Below, piece by piece: positions 52,756 through 61,741 of a stretch of 64,000 bases of DNA (position 1 is the stretch's first letter; the number at the start of each line of letters is the position of its first letter). A program made the translations under genes and the position numbers. Source of the DNA: Maridesulfovibrio sp. (GTDB lineage: Bacteria; Desulfobacterota; Desulfovibrionia; Desulfovibrionales; Desulfovibrionaceae). The stretch is from NCBI RefSeq assembly GCF_963666665.1, contig NZ_OY762999.1:295501-359500 (forward strand), written 5' to 3'. The notes under the pieces were generated by a model. It worked only from the letters and a program-made list of their open reading frames with translations, searched no databases and had not been told where the DNA came from.

Positions 52756-54930
52756 ATGTCCGGGGAAAAAATAAACAACGAAAACCAGTCTACAGATACC
52801 AATCAAGTTCAGGATACAGGGCTTGTTTCCTTAGTACTACTTGCCCGTTATCATGGAGTTGCAGCTGATCCGGATGGGATTAAACACAGGTTCGCTCCTC
52901 CGGGTGAGGTGATGGGGCAATTGGATTTAGTGAAGGCTGCTCGTGCTCTGGAGCTCAAAGCAAAGGTGCTTGATCGGAGCTGTGATAAACTTTCGAAAGT
53001 TCCTTTTCCGGCCATGGCTCTGATGAACGATGGAACTTGGATGATAATGGGGGGAGCACGCGAGGACGATGTCCTTTTGCAGCATCCATTCAGAAAAGGG
53101 GCGGAAAAGGTTCCTTTAGATGAGTTCTCGAAATTATGGTCCGGCAGGTTGCTGCTTATAACCAAACGAACTCTGCTGCCCGAAGCTGTTCGTAAGTTTA
53201 ATATCAGCTGGTTTATTCCGGCTCTGCTTAAGTATAAACGATTGTTCAGTGAGGTTTTGCTGGCTTCGTTTTTCTTGCAATTGTTCGGCTTGGTTACTCC
53301 TCTCTTCTTTCAGGTGGTTATTGATAAAGTCCTTGTTCATAAGGGACTTACTACCCTTGATGTTTTGGCCATAGGCCTCTTGGCAATTTTTGCGTTTGAG
53401 GTTGTTTTAGGAGGGCTGCGAACGTGGCTCTTTTCGCATACGACTTACAGAGTGGATGTGACTCTAGGTGCTAAGCTGTTTTCACACCTTGTCTCCTTGC
53501 CGTTGGCCTATTTCAATGCCCGTAGAGTTGGGGATTCGGTTGCGCGGGTGCGTGAACTTGAAAGTATACGCCGATTTTTGACCGGATCTACTTTAACTAT
53601 TGTTATCGACTTGTTTTTCACTTTTGTTTTTATTCTGGTGATGTTTTTTTATAGTTGGAAATTGACTTTGCTGGTGCTTGGTATTTTGCCCTTTTATGTG
53701 GGACTTTCAGTGTTCGTCACTCCCGTTTTAAGGCGCAGGCTGGATGAAAAGTTCCAGCGCGGTGCAGAATCGCAAGCCTTTTTGGTTGAAACAATCACAG
53801 GGGTACAGACCCTAAAATCCATGGCAGTGGAGCCTCAGTTCCAGCGTCATTGGGAAGATTTGTTGGCCGGATATGTGAAGTCTGCCTTCAGGACCGATAA
53901 TCTTGGTAATTTTGCAGTACAAGCAACTACATTTTTAAGTAAGATTACCACGCTGCTTATACTCTGGATTGGCTCTAGAAGCGTCATTGACGGCGATTTA
54001 AGCATAGGGCAGCTCATTGCCTTCAATATGATGGCTGGACGCGTTAGTGGGCCAATTCTGCGCCTTTCTAAGGTCTGGCAAGATTTCCAACAGGCAGGAG
54101 TTTCTCTTGAGAGATTAGGGGATATTCTCAACAACCCTACAGAACCGGGATATAATCCAAATCGTTCAACCCTCCCTTCACTGCAGGGAGAGGTTAAATT
54201 TGAAAATTGCAGTTTCAGGTATCGGCAGGACGGGCCCTTCATTCTTCAGGATGTAAATCTGAACATCAAAAAAGGGGAAATGCTGGGTATTGTTGGCCGT
54301 TCCGGATCAGGTAAAAGCACTCTCACCAATCTTGTTCAGCGACTTTATGTCCCGGAGAAAGGACGGGTCTTGGTTGACGGGATTGATCTTACTTTGGTGG
54401 ATACAGCTTGGCTCAGGCGTCAGGTTGGTGTTGTGTTGCAGGAAAATATGCTTTTCAACCGCACTGTGCGGGATAACATTGCTCTGGCAGACCCCGGTGC
54501 TCCTATGGAAACAGTTGTTCGCTCCGCACAGCTTGCCGGGGCGCATGATTTTATCCTCGAACTTCCAGAAGGATACGACACAGTCATTGGGGAACAGGGA
54601 ACAGGGCTTTCCGGTGGACAGCGTCAGCGTATAGCGATTGCCAGAGCTTTGCTCACCAACCCAAGGATTTTGATTCTTGATGAAGCTACTTCTGCTCTTG
54701 ATTATGAATCAGAGCATATTATCCAGAGGAATATGGCCGCCATCTGCCAGAACCGTACTGTGCTGGTCATTGCTCATAGGTTGTCCACTGTTAAAGATTG
54801 CAATCGTATTGTAGTTGTGGATAAGGGGCAGATTGTTGAGAGCGGGCCACATAACGAGCTTATTAACACTGGTGGATATTATTCTCAGCTTTGGAACTAT
54901 CAATCCAAGGGCGCAGCGGAGGGCGTATAA
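52756..54930 (+). CDS. Type I secretion ABC transporter (HlyB-like)
   Basis: A 724-residue inner-membrane export ATPase. An N-terminal C39-like domain (residues 20-135) has LVSLVLLARYHG where the peptidase cysteine would be, so it is the non-proteolytic, substrate-docking type of RTX systems. An ABC exporter membrane domain follows, then the ATPase: VGRSGSGKST (Walker A, ~residue 515), LSGGQRQRIAIARALL (signature), ILILDEATSALD (Walker B). It starts 5 bp after the RTX gene and ends 2 bp before hlyD. Confidence 0.95.
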   Translation: MSGEKINNENQSTDTNQVQDTGLVSLVLLARYHGVAADPDGIKHRFAPPGEVMGQLDLVKAARALELKAKVLDRSCDKLSKVPFPAMALMNDGTWMIMGGAREDDVLLQHPFRKGAEKVPLDEFSKLWSGRLLLITKRTLLPEAVRKFNISWFIPALLKYKRLFSEVLLASFFLQLFGLVTPLFFQVVIDKVLVHKGLTTLDVLAIGLLAIFAFEVVLGGLRTWLFSHTTYRVDVTLGAKLFSHLVSLPLAYFNARRVGDSVARVRELESIRRFLTGSTLTIVIDLFFTFVFILVMFFYSWKLTLLVLGILPFYVGLSVFVTPVLRRRLDEKFQRGAESQAFLVETITGVQTLKSMAVEPQFQRHWEDLLAGYVKSAFRTDNLGNFAVQATTFLSKITTLLILWIGSRSVIDGDLSIGQLIAFNMMAGRVSGPILRLSKVWQDFQQAGVSLERLGDILNNPTEPGYNPNRSTLPSLQGEVKFENCSFRYRQDGPFILQDVNLNIKKGEMLGIVGRSGSGKSTLTNLVQRLYVPEKGRVLVDGIDLTLVDTAWLRRQVGVVLQENMLFNRTVRDNIALADPGAPMETVVRSAQLAGAHDFILELPEGYDTVIGEQGTGLSGGQRQRIAIARALLTNPRILILDEATSALDYESEHIIQRNMAAICQNRTVLVIAHRLSTVKDCNRIVVVDKGQIVESGPHNELINTGGYYSQLWNYQSKGAAEGV

Positions 54931-54932
54931 AT

Positions 54933-56384
54933 ATGCAAGAACTACCTCCCCCGCTTGGGAAAATTAATGCACCAGAGGAACCGGAATCTACGCAGGAATC
55001 TTTGCGTGATAGAATTAAAAATTTAATTTCCAGAACGATAACGGCCTGCACGCCTAAAATGGCTTCAGATGAGATGGAGTTTTTGCCTGCTTCGCTTGAA
55101 GTGGTAGAAACTCCTCCTTCGCCAATTGGCCGGGCCATAATCTGGTGTATTGTGCTGTTTGTTGTTCTGGGCGTTATCTGGGCTTGTCTTGGTAAAACGG
55201 ATGTTGTGGCTGTTGCTGAAGGTAAAGTAATTCCTTCTGGGCGAGTTAAAACTATTCAACCTTTAGAGCACGGGGTGGTATCCAAGATTTTAGTGCATGA
55301 CGGTCAATTAGTGAAAAAGGGCGATTTACTTATTGAACTTGATACCACCTCAAGTGGTGCGGATGTTGATCGCTTAGATGCTGAGCTTGACGCCGCGCGA
55401 CTTGAAAAGGCACGGCTTGATGCTTTGCTTGCGTGGAGTCCTGAGCTTGGCCTTAAACCTAGGCTTAAGGCTCCTGAGGGGGTTGAACCACATGAGGTTG
55501 AGCAGGAGAAGCGATATCTTGCTCAGGAAGCTGATGCCTTGCTCTCTAAACTTAAGACTTATGACAATGAGGTGCGCCGTATTAAAGCACAGATGCAGGC
55601 AGCTAAACATACTGTTGAAAAATTAAAAAATACTCTGCCGATCATTACCAAACAGGCTGCAATGCGCAAGCAGTTATATAATCAAGATGTAGCGCCCGAA
55701 AATGAATGGTTGGAAATTGAGACTCAACGTATTCAGGTTGAACAGGACTTCAAGACTGAGCAGCAAAAGTATGAAGAGGCGGAAGCTTCAATGTTGCTTG
55801 CACTTGAACAACGAGTTCAGACCCTTTCAGAATATCGCAGGGATCTTCTTGAACGGAGAACGCAGGTTTCTACTCAGGCTGAATCGTTAGTGCAGGAACT
55901 AAAGAAGGCGACTCAGGTTGATACCCTGCAACGTATAACCGCACCTGTGTCAGGCAAAGTTCAGCAGTTGAATGTGCATACCGTGGGTGGCGTAGTGACT
56001 CCGGCCCAGCCGTTGATGATCATAGTCCCAGAGAATTTTAAACTTGAGATTGAAGCCAAAGTACAAAACAAGGACATTGGCTTTGTGCGTGCAGGTCAGG
56101 ATGTTGAGATTAAGCTAGAGGCCTTTCCTTTTACCGAGTACGGGATCATAGATGGTTCTCTTCGACATGTTTCCGGAGATGCCGTTCAGACCGAAGAAGG
56201 CGAATTATATTACAACGCCCGGGTAGATATGAAACAATCTTACATTCTGGTTAACGGGAAAAAGGTCAACTTAAGTCCGGGAATGCGAGCGTCAGCGGAA
56301 GTTAAAATTCGTCAGCGGAGGCTTATTGAATTCTTTTTATCCCCATTGCTCAAGTATACCAGTGAGAGTCTGAAGGAACGGTAA
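54933..56384 (+). CDS. Type I secretion membrane fusion protein (HlyD-like)
   Basis: A 483-residue adaptor between the ABC exporter and an outer-membrane TolC-type channel. A short cytoplasmic tail, one transmembrane helix near residues 67-87 (IIWCIVLFVVLGVIWACLG), a long coiled coil, and beta-barrel/lipoyl parts (GKVIPSGRVKTIQPLEHGVVSKILVHDG, ITAPVSGKVQQLNVHTVGGVV). ATG at 54933 is used; a start at 54891 would lie in hlyB. No TolC gene is in the window, so the element must borrow a host channel. Confidence 0.94.
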   Translation: MQELPPPLGKINAPEEPESTQESLRDRIKNLISRTITACTPKMASDEMEFLPASLEVVETPPSPIGRAIIWCIVLFVVLGVIWACLGKTDVVAVAEGKVIPSGRVKTIQPLEHGVVSKILVHDGQLVKKGDLLIELDTTSSGADVDRLDAELDAARLEKARLDALLAWSPELGLKPRLKAPEGVEPHEVEQEKRYLAQEADALLSKLKTYDNEVRRIKAQMQAAKHTVEKLKNTLPIITKQAAMRKQLYNQDVAPENEWLEIETQRIQVEQDFKTEQQKYEEAEASMLLALEQRVQTLSEYRRDLLERRTQVSTQAESLVQELKKATQVDTLQRITAPVSGKVQQLNVHTVGGVVTPAQPLMIIVPENFKLEIEAKVQNKDIGFVRAGQDVEIKLEAFPFTEYGIIDGSLRHVSGDAVQTEEGELYYNARVDMKQSYILVNGKKVNLSPGMRASAEVKIRQRRLIEFFLSPLLKYTSESLKER

Positions 56385-56480
56385 GCGTAGTACTTTGTTC
56401 TATTGTACGTCGATAGAGACTCGCTTAGCCTTAAGTTTTTTCTTACTGATATAGTTGTTGGAAGTATCTGTGAACGATCA

Positions 56481-57173
56481 TTATTGTTTGAGTTCAACCC
56501 ACCAGATTTCTTCATCTTCCATGGGGATTGCTAAAGCCGTCCAGACTGTGTTTTCGAATTTGTCGGTTTGATGGATATGGAAGTGTCCGAAAAACCACTG
56601 TGCTGGGCTGTATTGCCGTAATATCAAATCAAGAATATCGCGTGTCGGGTCATCTGCTTTGGCAAGCCATGAAGATTTGCGATACCCCAACGGCGCTGCC
56701 TGTCTGAGATTAAATGATTTGGGGCAGGTATGGCTGACGACAATATCGATGTGGATATTCGGGGCTAGTTTATCGAAGTCAGCGACTGTTGGAATTTCAC
56801 CAGAAAACCAACTATCCCCTTCTTTCCTTGATTCTTTGTCCGTTGAATCCGCACCCCCAAAGAAAAGTACTGTGCGTTTGTCTGGCAGTGTAAAAATTGA
56901 TCCGCGAGGCTGATAGAAACAATTGGGGGCAACTTCCAGTTCCCCTGAGCTTGCAATCTTAGCAAGGGATTCATGGTCTTCGTGGTTCCCATCACACCAA
57001 TATAATTTTGTATTGCCTAATTTCAATTGCGGATCGTTTGGCGGCCAGCCATTCTTACGTGGCCAGTACCCAAAATCTCCGCACTGGATAATAATATCTG
57101 GCTGTTCCGTTTCTACCAAATAATTGATGACTTGGAAGTCTCCGTGGATGTCGCCTAGGATGATGATTTTCAT
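56481..57173 (-). CDS. Calcineurin-like metallophosphoesterase
   Basis: A 230-residue protein with all five metallophosphoesterase motifs: GDIHGD (residues 7-12), CGDFGYW, CDGNHEDH, VVSHTCP and FFGHFHIHQ. The fold includes phosphatases and nucleotide phosphodiesterases; the substrate cannot be inferred. It is the only cargo gene on the minus strand in the middle of the element, convergent with the secretion operon and divergent from the RloC-like gene. Similar genes occur as solitary cargo or defence-associated genes in mobile elements. Confidence 0.9.
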   Translation of the reverse strand: MKIIILGDIHGDFQVINYLVETEQPDIIIQCGDFGYWPRKNGWPPNDPQLKLGNTKLYWCDGNHEDHESLAKIASSGELEVAPNCFYQPRGSIFTLPDKRTVLFFGGADSTDKESRKEGDSWFSGEIPTVADFDKLAPNIHIDIVVSHTCPKSFNLRQAAPLGYRKSSWLAKADDPTRDILDLILRQYSPAQWFFGHFHIHQTDKFENTVWTALAIPMEDEEIWWVELKQ

Positions 57174-57739
57174 GGTCCAAATTGTAGTTCATTTTGATGC
57201 CTGCGTCACCATGAGATCACTCTCATGTCTTGTCCGTTAGTATATAGCTTCTGCTGATAATATTTATGATGTGTTGCGCTGGCTGCGGAAAAAGCTCCAC
57301 TTTAATTTATCGGCAAAAGTGGAGTGAGTATTAACTTTAAATTAGTGATCTGGTTGATATTATAATAATTTAGATGTACTTTTTGGCCTGTTGATAAGTT
57401 TAGAATTATGGGGTGGTAATAAGTCTATCGATCTTTCGTTTAAAACGAGCAAATAAATGAATTTCTTTCATAGGCTCGTGGTGCTTATGCAAATGCTGCG
57501 TTAGCTGTCGATGCTTATTGAAAAGCGGTAAGAATATGGTCTTCACGGTATGGAAGGGGAATCGGATTTGTTTCACCATATTTGTATTGCGCAAAAAGAA
57601 AAATTTATTCTGGATTGGTATGATCCTCTTTTGGATGACCGGTTGCTGGATGCCAACTGTAGTGTTGGTTTTGAATAAATCGATCGTTTGTAAGTAAAAA
57701 ACGATAAATGTGAGGATCTTAAGTGCTCTGGGGGAGAAT
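57174..57739. other. AT-rich gap before the RloC-like gene
   Basis: About 565 bp without a supported gene. A 42-codon frame (ATG 57550, stop 57676-57678; MEGESDLFHH...) has no ribosome-binding site and could be a gene remnant. A minus-strand frame at 57406-57594 overlaps it and is no better. The gap must hold the promoters of two divergent genes. Confidence 0.4.
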
Positions 57740-60160
57740 ATGGCTAGCGAGATTAAAAGAATTGATTCAATAAAGAATATGGCCGTTTTTCAGGATTTTT
57801 GCTGGAGTTCAGCAGTCAAAGATAATGGCGGTAATCCTGTAGATTTTAAGCAGATAAATATTTTGTATGGGCGTAATTACTCTGGGAAGACAACTTTATC
57901 GCGAATAATCCGCGCCTTAGAGGTTGGCGAGATTTCGGATAAGTACGATTCTCCCCTGTTTCAACTAAGCTTTCATGATGGCAGTAATCTTAGACATGAT
58001 TCGTTGCAGGGGCATGACCATGTAGTGCGAGTTTTTAATGAAGATTTTGTGAAGGATAATCTCCAGTTTATTGTTGATGATGCACAGGAAATTAATTCAT
58101 TCGCAATTTTAGGAGAAGATAATGCAAAACTTGAGGAAGCAATTGAAAAACTTGAATTTGAGCTTGGGAGTGAAGAAAAGAAGACTGGATTGTATGCTAA
58201 ATTGTCTACAGCTCAAGAGGCTTTTAAAGTTGTAGATCAAAATTATGGTGAAAAGGAAAAAGATTTAAATAAAAAATTACAGAATAAGGCAACAAAATCT
58301 CCTACCTCTATCAAAAATAATAAGATGTTTGGAGATGTTAACTATAATACAACTAAATTGAAGCGTGATATTGGTATTGTGATCAAGGATTCTTATGATC
58401 CTCTATCTGATAAGGTTGTAGATGACTTTCATAAACTTCTTAAAGAAGATTCTAAAGATGAGATTAAAGAGTCCGCTGTTTTTAATCTTAAATATTCTGA
58501 GATTTCATCTAAAGCCAAGAATCTGATCGAAAAAAAAATACAGGCTTCTGACCAAGTTCAAGAGTGGCTTGATAATACCGATCTCGCAAAATGGGTTGAG
58601 TCAGGGCGAAAGTACCATAAAAGTAAAAGAAATCAATGTGCTTTCTGTGGTAGCTTGCACCCTGCTGAGCATTGGGAAGAGCTGTGGGGAAAGTTAGATA
58701 AACATTTCAATCAAGAATCTAAAGATCTAGAGGCTGAGATTGATGACGTTTTGTTATTGATAGATAAGGAAAAGGGACGTGCACGCGATTTACTTAAAAT
58801 AGAATTTTCTGATTTCTATTCTAGTTTTGATGATGAGCTTAAGGATCTTTTAGAGTTGTTTGCAACTAGATCAGAACGTTATAGTGCATCTTTTGCTTCT
58901 ATGAAGCTTCAGTTAGAGGATCGCAAAAATGATATTTTTACTCCTCTTGAGTATAATGAAGCTTCTTCTGTTGAACATAATTTGAACGAAGTTCGAGATC
59001 TTTATGAATCGATCAGAGAAGAGTCTAATCTTAAAACTCAAAATTTAGAAAAAAAGCAGTCCGAAGCCAGAAAATCCTTACGACTTCATAGTGTTTTTAA
59101 GTTTACTACGGATATTAACTATAAGGATACTTGTACAAGCCTTGATAAGTTAGAAGACCAAAAAGATAAATCAAAAGCACATAAAGTTGCTGTTAAAAAT
59201 GAAGTTGATTCCAAGATCGCTGAGATTAATGAATTAAAATCTCAGTTGAAAGACGAAAGTAAAGGTGCTGAGCAAGTAAATCATTATTTAAATAATTTTT
59301 TCGGACATCATTCTCTTTCTCTTAGGGCAGTAGCTGTAGAGGAGGCTTCAAGCGGTGCTGCAGGGTATCGATTTGAAATAACCCGTAATGGTAAAAAGGC
59401 ATTTCACCTGAGTGAAGGGGAGTGCAGTCTGATAGCTTTTTGTTATTTTATGGCAAAGCTTGAGGATATTGAAACCAAGGGGAGTCAGCCTATTATTTGG
59501 ATCGATGATCCCATTTCCAGTCTGGATACAAATCATATCTTCTTTATTTATACTTTGATTGCTTCGGAGATTATTAAAAAGAAAAGTTACAGGCAGCTAT
59601 TTATTTCAACTCATAGCCTTGATTTTTTGAAGTATCTAAAGAGAATTTCTGGTGATTATAGAGGCAAAGGACAAAATAAGGTAAAAATTAGAGAATTTTT
59701 CTTGATCGAACGTTGCGGCGATTTTAGCCGACTGTCACCAATGCCGAGATATTTAAAAGAGTACGTCACTGAGTTTAATTACCTTTTCCATCAAATCTAC
59801 AAGTGCGCAACTTGTGAAACGCTTGATGATGCGAGCTACCAAATATTTTATAATTTTGGAAATAATGCTCGGAAATTTTTGGAAATCTATTTGTACTACA
59901 AATATCCTAACGGTAAAGAAGGTGATAATAAAATTTCAAAGTTTTTTGGTGAAGGTAACATCCCTATTTTATTAACAGAGCGAATAAATAATGAGTATTC
60001 TCATTTGTGCGGTGTATTTGAACGTGGAGCATCACCTATTGATGTTCCAGAGATGAAAACAGTTGCTCGTCAGATTATATTGAAGATCAAGGAAGACTCT
60101 GATCAGTACTCTGCTCTGCTTGAAAGTATTGGTGTGCAGGATGATCTGATGGGAACTTAA
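57740..60160 (+). CDS. rloC: RloC/PrrC-like AAA ATPase, candidate anticodon nuclease
   Basis: An 806-residue AAA_13-type protein. Walker A YGRNYSGKTT (residues 43-52), long coiled coils on both sides of a zinc-hook CAFC near residue 300, ABC-like signature LSEGECSLIAF near 557 and Walker B PIIWIDDPISSLD near 585. The C-terminal ~200 residues hold Arg711-x3-Glu715 (ARKFLE) and His755 (NEYSHL), matching the Arg-Glu-His triad of PrrC/RloC tRNA nucleases. In the family, activation cuts tRNA anticodons during phage infection. ATG at 57740 has GGGGGAG just upstream; GTG at 57710 is an alternative. Confidence 0.82.
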   Translation: MASEIKRIDSIKNMAVFQDFCWSSAVKDNGGNPVDFKQINILYGRNYSGKTTLSRIIRALEVGEISDKYDSPLFQLSFHDGSNLRHDSLQGHDHVVRVFNEDFVKDNLQFIVDDAQEINSFAILGEDNAKLEEAIEKLEFELGSEEKKTGLYAKLSTAQEAFKVVDQNYGEKEKDLNKKLQNKATKSPTSIKNNKMFGDVNYNTTKLKRDIGIVIKDSYDPLSDKVVDDFHKLLKEDSKDEIKESAVFNLKYSEISSKAKNLIEKKIQASDQVQEWLDNTDLAKWVESGRKYHKSKRNQCAFCGSLHPAEHWEELWGKLDKHFNQESKDLEAEIDDVLLLIDKEKGRARDLLKIEFSDFYSSFDDELKDLLELFATRSERYSASFASMKLQLEDRKNDIFTPLEYNEASSVEHNLNEVRDLYESIREESNLKTQNLEKKQSEARKSLRLHSVFKFTTDINYKDTCTSLDKLEDQKDKSKAHKVAVKNEVDSKIAEINELKSQLKDESKGAEQVNHYLNNFFGHHSLSLRAVAVEEASSGAAGYRFEITRNGKKAFHLSEGECSLIAFCYFMAKLEDIETKGSQPIIWIDDPISSLDTNHIFFIYTLIASEIIKKKSYRQLFISTHSLDFLKYLKRISGDYRGKGQNKVKIREFFLIERCGDFSRLSPMPRYLKEYVTEFNYLFHQIYKCATCETLDDASYQIFYNFGNNARKFLEIYLYYKYPNGKEGDNKISKFFGEGNIPILLTERINNEYSHLCGVFERGASPIDVPEMKTVARQIILKIKEDSDQYSALLESIGVQDDLMGT

Positions 60161-60249
60161 ACGTAAGGACATCATATGTTGATGGATTTAATTTTTTATT
60201 AATTAAGATCTAAGTTTTGATCTGTTGTTCTAGGTAGGGGAGAATTGTT

Positions 60250-60696
60250 TTGAAAGCTATTAGACATTGTAAAGTCTATTTTTGTGCACAACTTGAACCC
60301 AAGTGTATGAAGTCTATACGTTTCGCGAATAACGATTGGTCTGAAGTCGCAATTCTTATGGGATTAGTTGATCAAGTTTTGTCTTCAGTAGGAGATGTTG
60401 CCGGAGTGTTCACAGCTTGGCTCACACTAGTTGAGCGTTCATTTGAGCATTACGAGACAGACGTTTTTTTTAATCAGCTTGATTTAATTCCTAAAGAATT
60501 ATGGAGTTCAAGGGTGCAATGGGCCTCAAATGCTAATGCTGTAAGGCTTGCCTCGTTAATTCAGGCTTTTGCAGAGAGAGAAGGATACCCCCTTTCGAGT
60601 GACCGGAAAAAAGAAATTCTACCGTGGCTAGATCGGCTTGTTGATTTAGGGGACAGGCGCAGTTCGGCTTTGCAGTGTAGTCGGTTGTTTGTGTGA
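60250..60696 (+). CDS. Hypothetical protein next to the RloC-like gene
   Basis: A 148-residue soluble protein, mostly helical (EVAILMGLVDQVLSSVGDVAGVFTAWLTLVERSFEHY). I do not recognise it. The start TTG at 60250 has GGGGAG 8 nt upstream, and no ATG lies before the open region until residue 20 (MKSIRF, 60307). It is 89 bp after the nuclease gene on the same strand, so it could be a partner, regulator or antidote. It may also be unrelated cargo. Confidence 0.55.
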   Translation: MKAIRHCKVYFCAQLEPKCMKSIRFANNDWSEVAILMGLVDQVLSSVGDVAGVFTAWLTLVERSFEHYETDVFFNQLDLIPKELWSSRVQWASNANAVRLASLIQAFAEREGYPLSSDRKKEILPWLDRLVDLGDRRSSALQCSRLFV

Positions 60697-60717
60697 TTCG
60701 AGCGTGTATATTAGGTG

Positions 60718-61617
60718 TTATTTGTTGTTTTTATATATGTTTTGCAGTTCTTTGAGACGATCTCGCATTACATTTTCATAGTATTCATATATATGAATTA
60801 GTATTGGCATCAGCACATGTCTTAAGTGGATATTAATTTTACCTAAAGGGTCTCCATTATGTTTGCGTATTAACCTTAAATCTTTCTTGGTGGCTTTAAA
60901 GTTAATGAATTCTGGAAGGCTATAGTTTTTAGGTCTAATGTAATCGAATAGTCTTATATTGTAATAAAAATTTAAGTGATAAATTGCACCCTCTCCATTA
61001 CCTTGAAATATATCATCTAAAAACATGTTTTTATAGTAAATATTTTCTCTGCACTGTTTTTTCATTTTTTGTATTGGTTTCTTACAGTGATGACAGATTT
61101 GTTTTTTGGTGCTCAGAATGAATGGGCTTGTAGAATAGAATGGTTTTTTACATCTTGTGCACTTGTCAATTAGCTGTAGCTTGTGTTCGTGGCATACTGT
61201 ATTGTATGAAATGCGCCATTCTTTTCGCAAGTAAGGTTTTCCGTATTTTGAGTTTGTTAGGCATTCTGGGCATACTGCAACCCTTCTTTGACGGGGAGGG
61301 AGGCTAAGCCGATTATCAAGCAACATCTTTTTGTTTTTTGAATGCTGCAAAGTCCAACCATGCAAGTCTTTGAAAGTTCCTTTTTTTAACTCATCAAAAG
61401 ATTGACCAGATAGTTCAGCTAAGATTTTTAAATCGTTGCCTTTTAAATTTAGATCAAAGTCTGTGTATGGATGTACTTTTTTATTTAGAGCAATTTGACA
61501 TAATATATATGGTTTATAGCCATATTCGTTAGCCGTTCTGGTCAACCAAGAGGTCAAAGATTCACCTTCTTGAATCTTAGGCCGGACTGGCCACATGGAT
61601 AATTTTGACCCTGACAT
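60718..61617 (-). CDS. tniQ: TniQ family protein (second copy), at the right end
   Basis: A 299-residue TniQ protein. WPVRPKIQEGESLTSWLTRTANEYGY is the family start. Zinc-binding pairs VCPECLTN, VCHEHK, KCTRCKKP and ICHHCKKP follow, then a basic C-terminal region of about 110 residues that might bind DNA. It is quite different from the first copy (356 residues). It is transcribed away from lipA, near the right end and next to the insertion site. Tn7-like elements often use separate TniQ/TnsD proteins for different targets; which one selects lipA is unknown. Confidence 0.9.
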   Translation of the reverse strand: MSGSKLSMWPVRPKIQEGESLTSWLTRTANEYGYKPYILCQIALNKKVHPYTDFDLNLKGNDLKILAELSGQSFDELKKGTFKDLHGWTLQHSKNKKMLLDNRLSLPPRQRRVAVCPECLTNSKYGKPYLRKEWRISYNTVCHEHKLQLIDKCTRCKKPFYSTSPFILSTKKQICHHCKKPIQKMKKQCRENIYYKNMFLDDIFQGNGEGAIYHLNFYYNIRLFDYIRPKNYSLPEFINFKATKKDLRLIRKHNGDPLGKINIHLRHVLMPILIHIYEYYENVMRDRLKELQNIYKNNK

Positions 61618-61670
61618 ATTTTTAAGAAGACTGCCGCACTGAGTTTAAGTGTACGTCCTGCGCTAAAAGC

Positions 61671-61715
61671 AAAAAGTCACCCACATTTATAATCAATAAA
61701 TGTAAGTGACTTTTT
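61671..61715. terminator. Bidirectional terminator inside the right end
   Basis: AAAAAGTCAC (61671-61680) pairs with GTGACTTTTT (61706-61715); inner ACATTTAT/ATAAATGT also pairs. T-runs exist in both directions. It can stop lipA read-through into the element and would replace the lipA terminator displaced by the insertion. Confidence 0.9.
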
Positions 61716-61741
61716 ATTATTTTAGTATATGGGATCATTGC

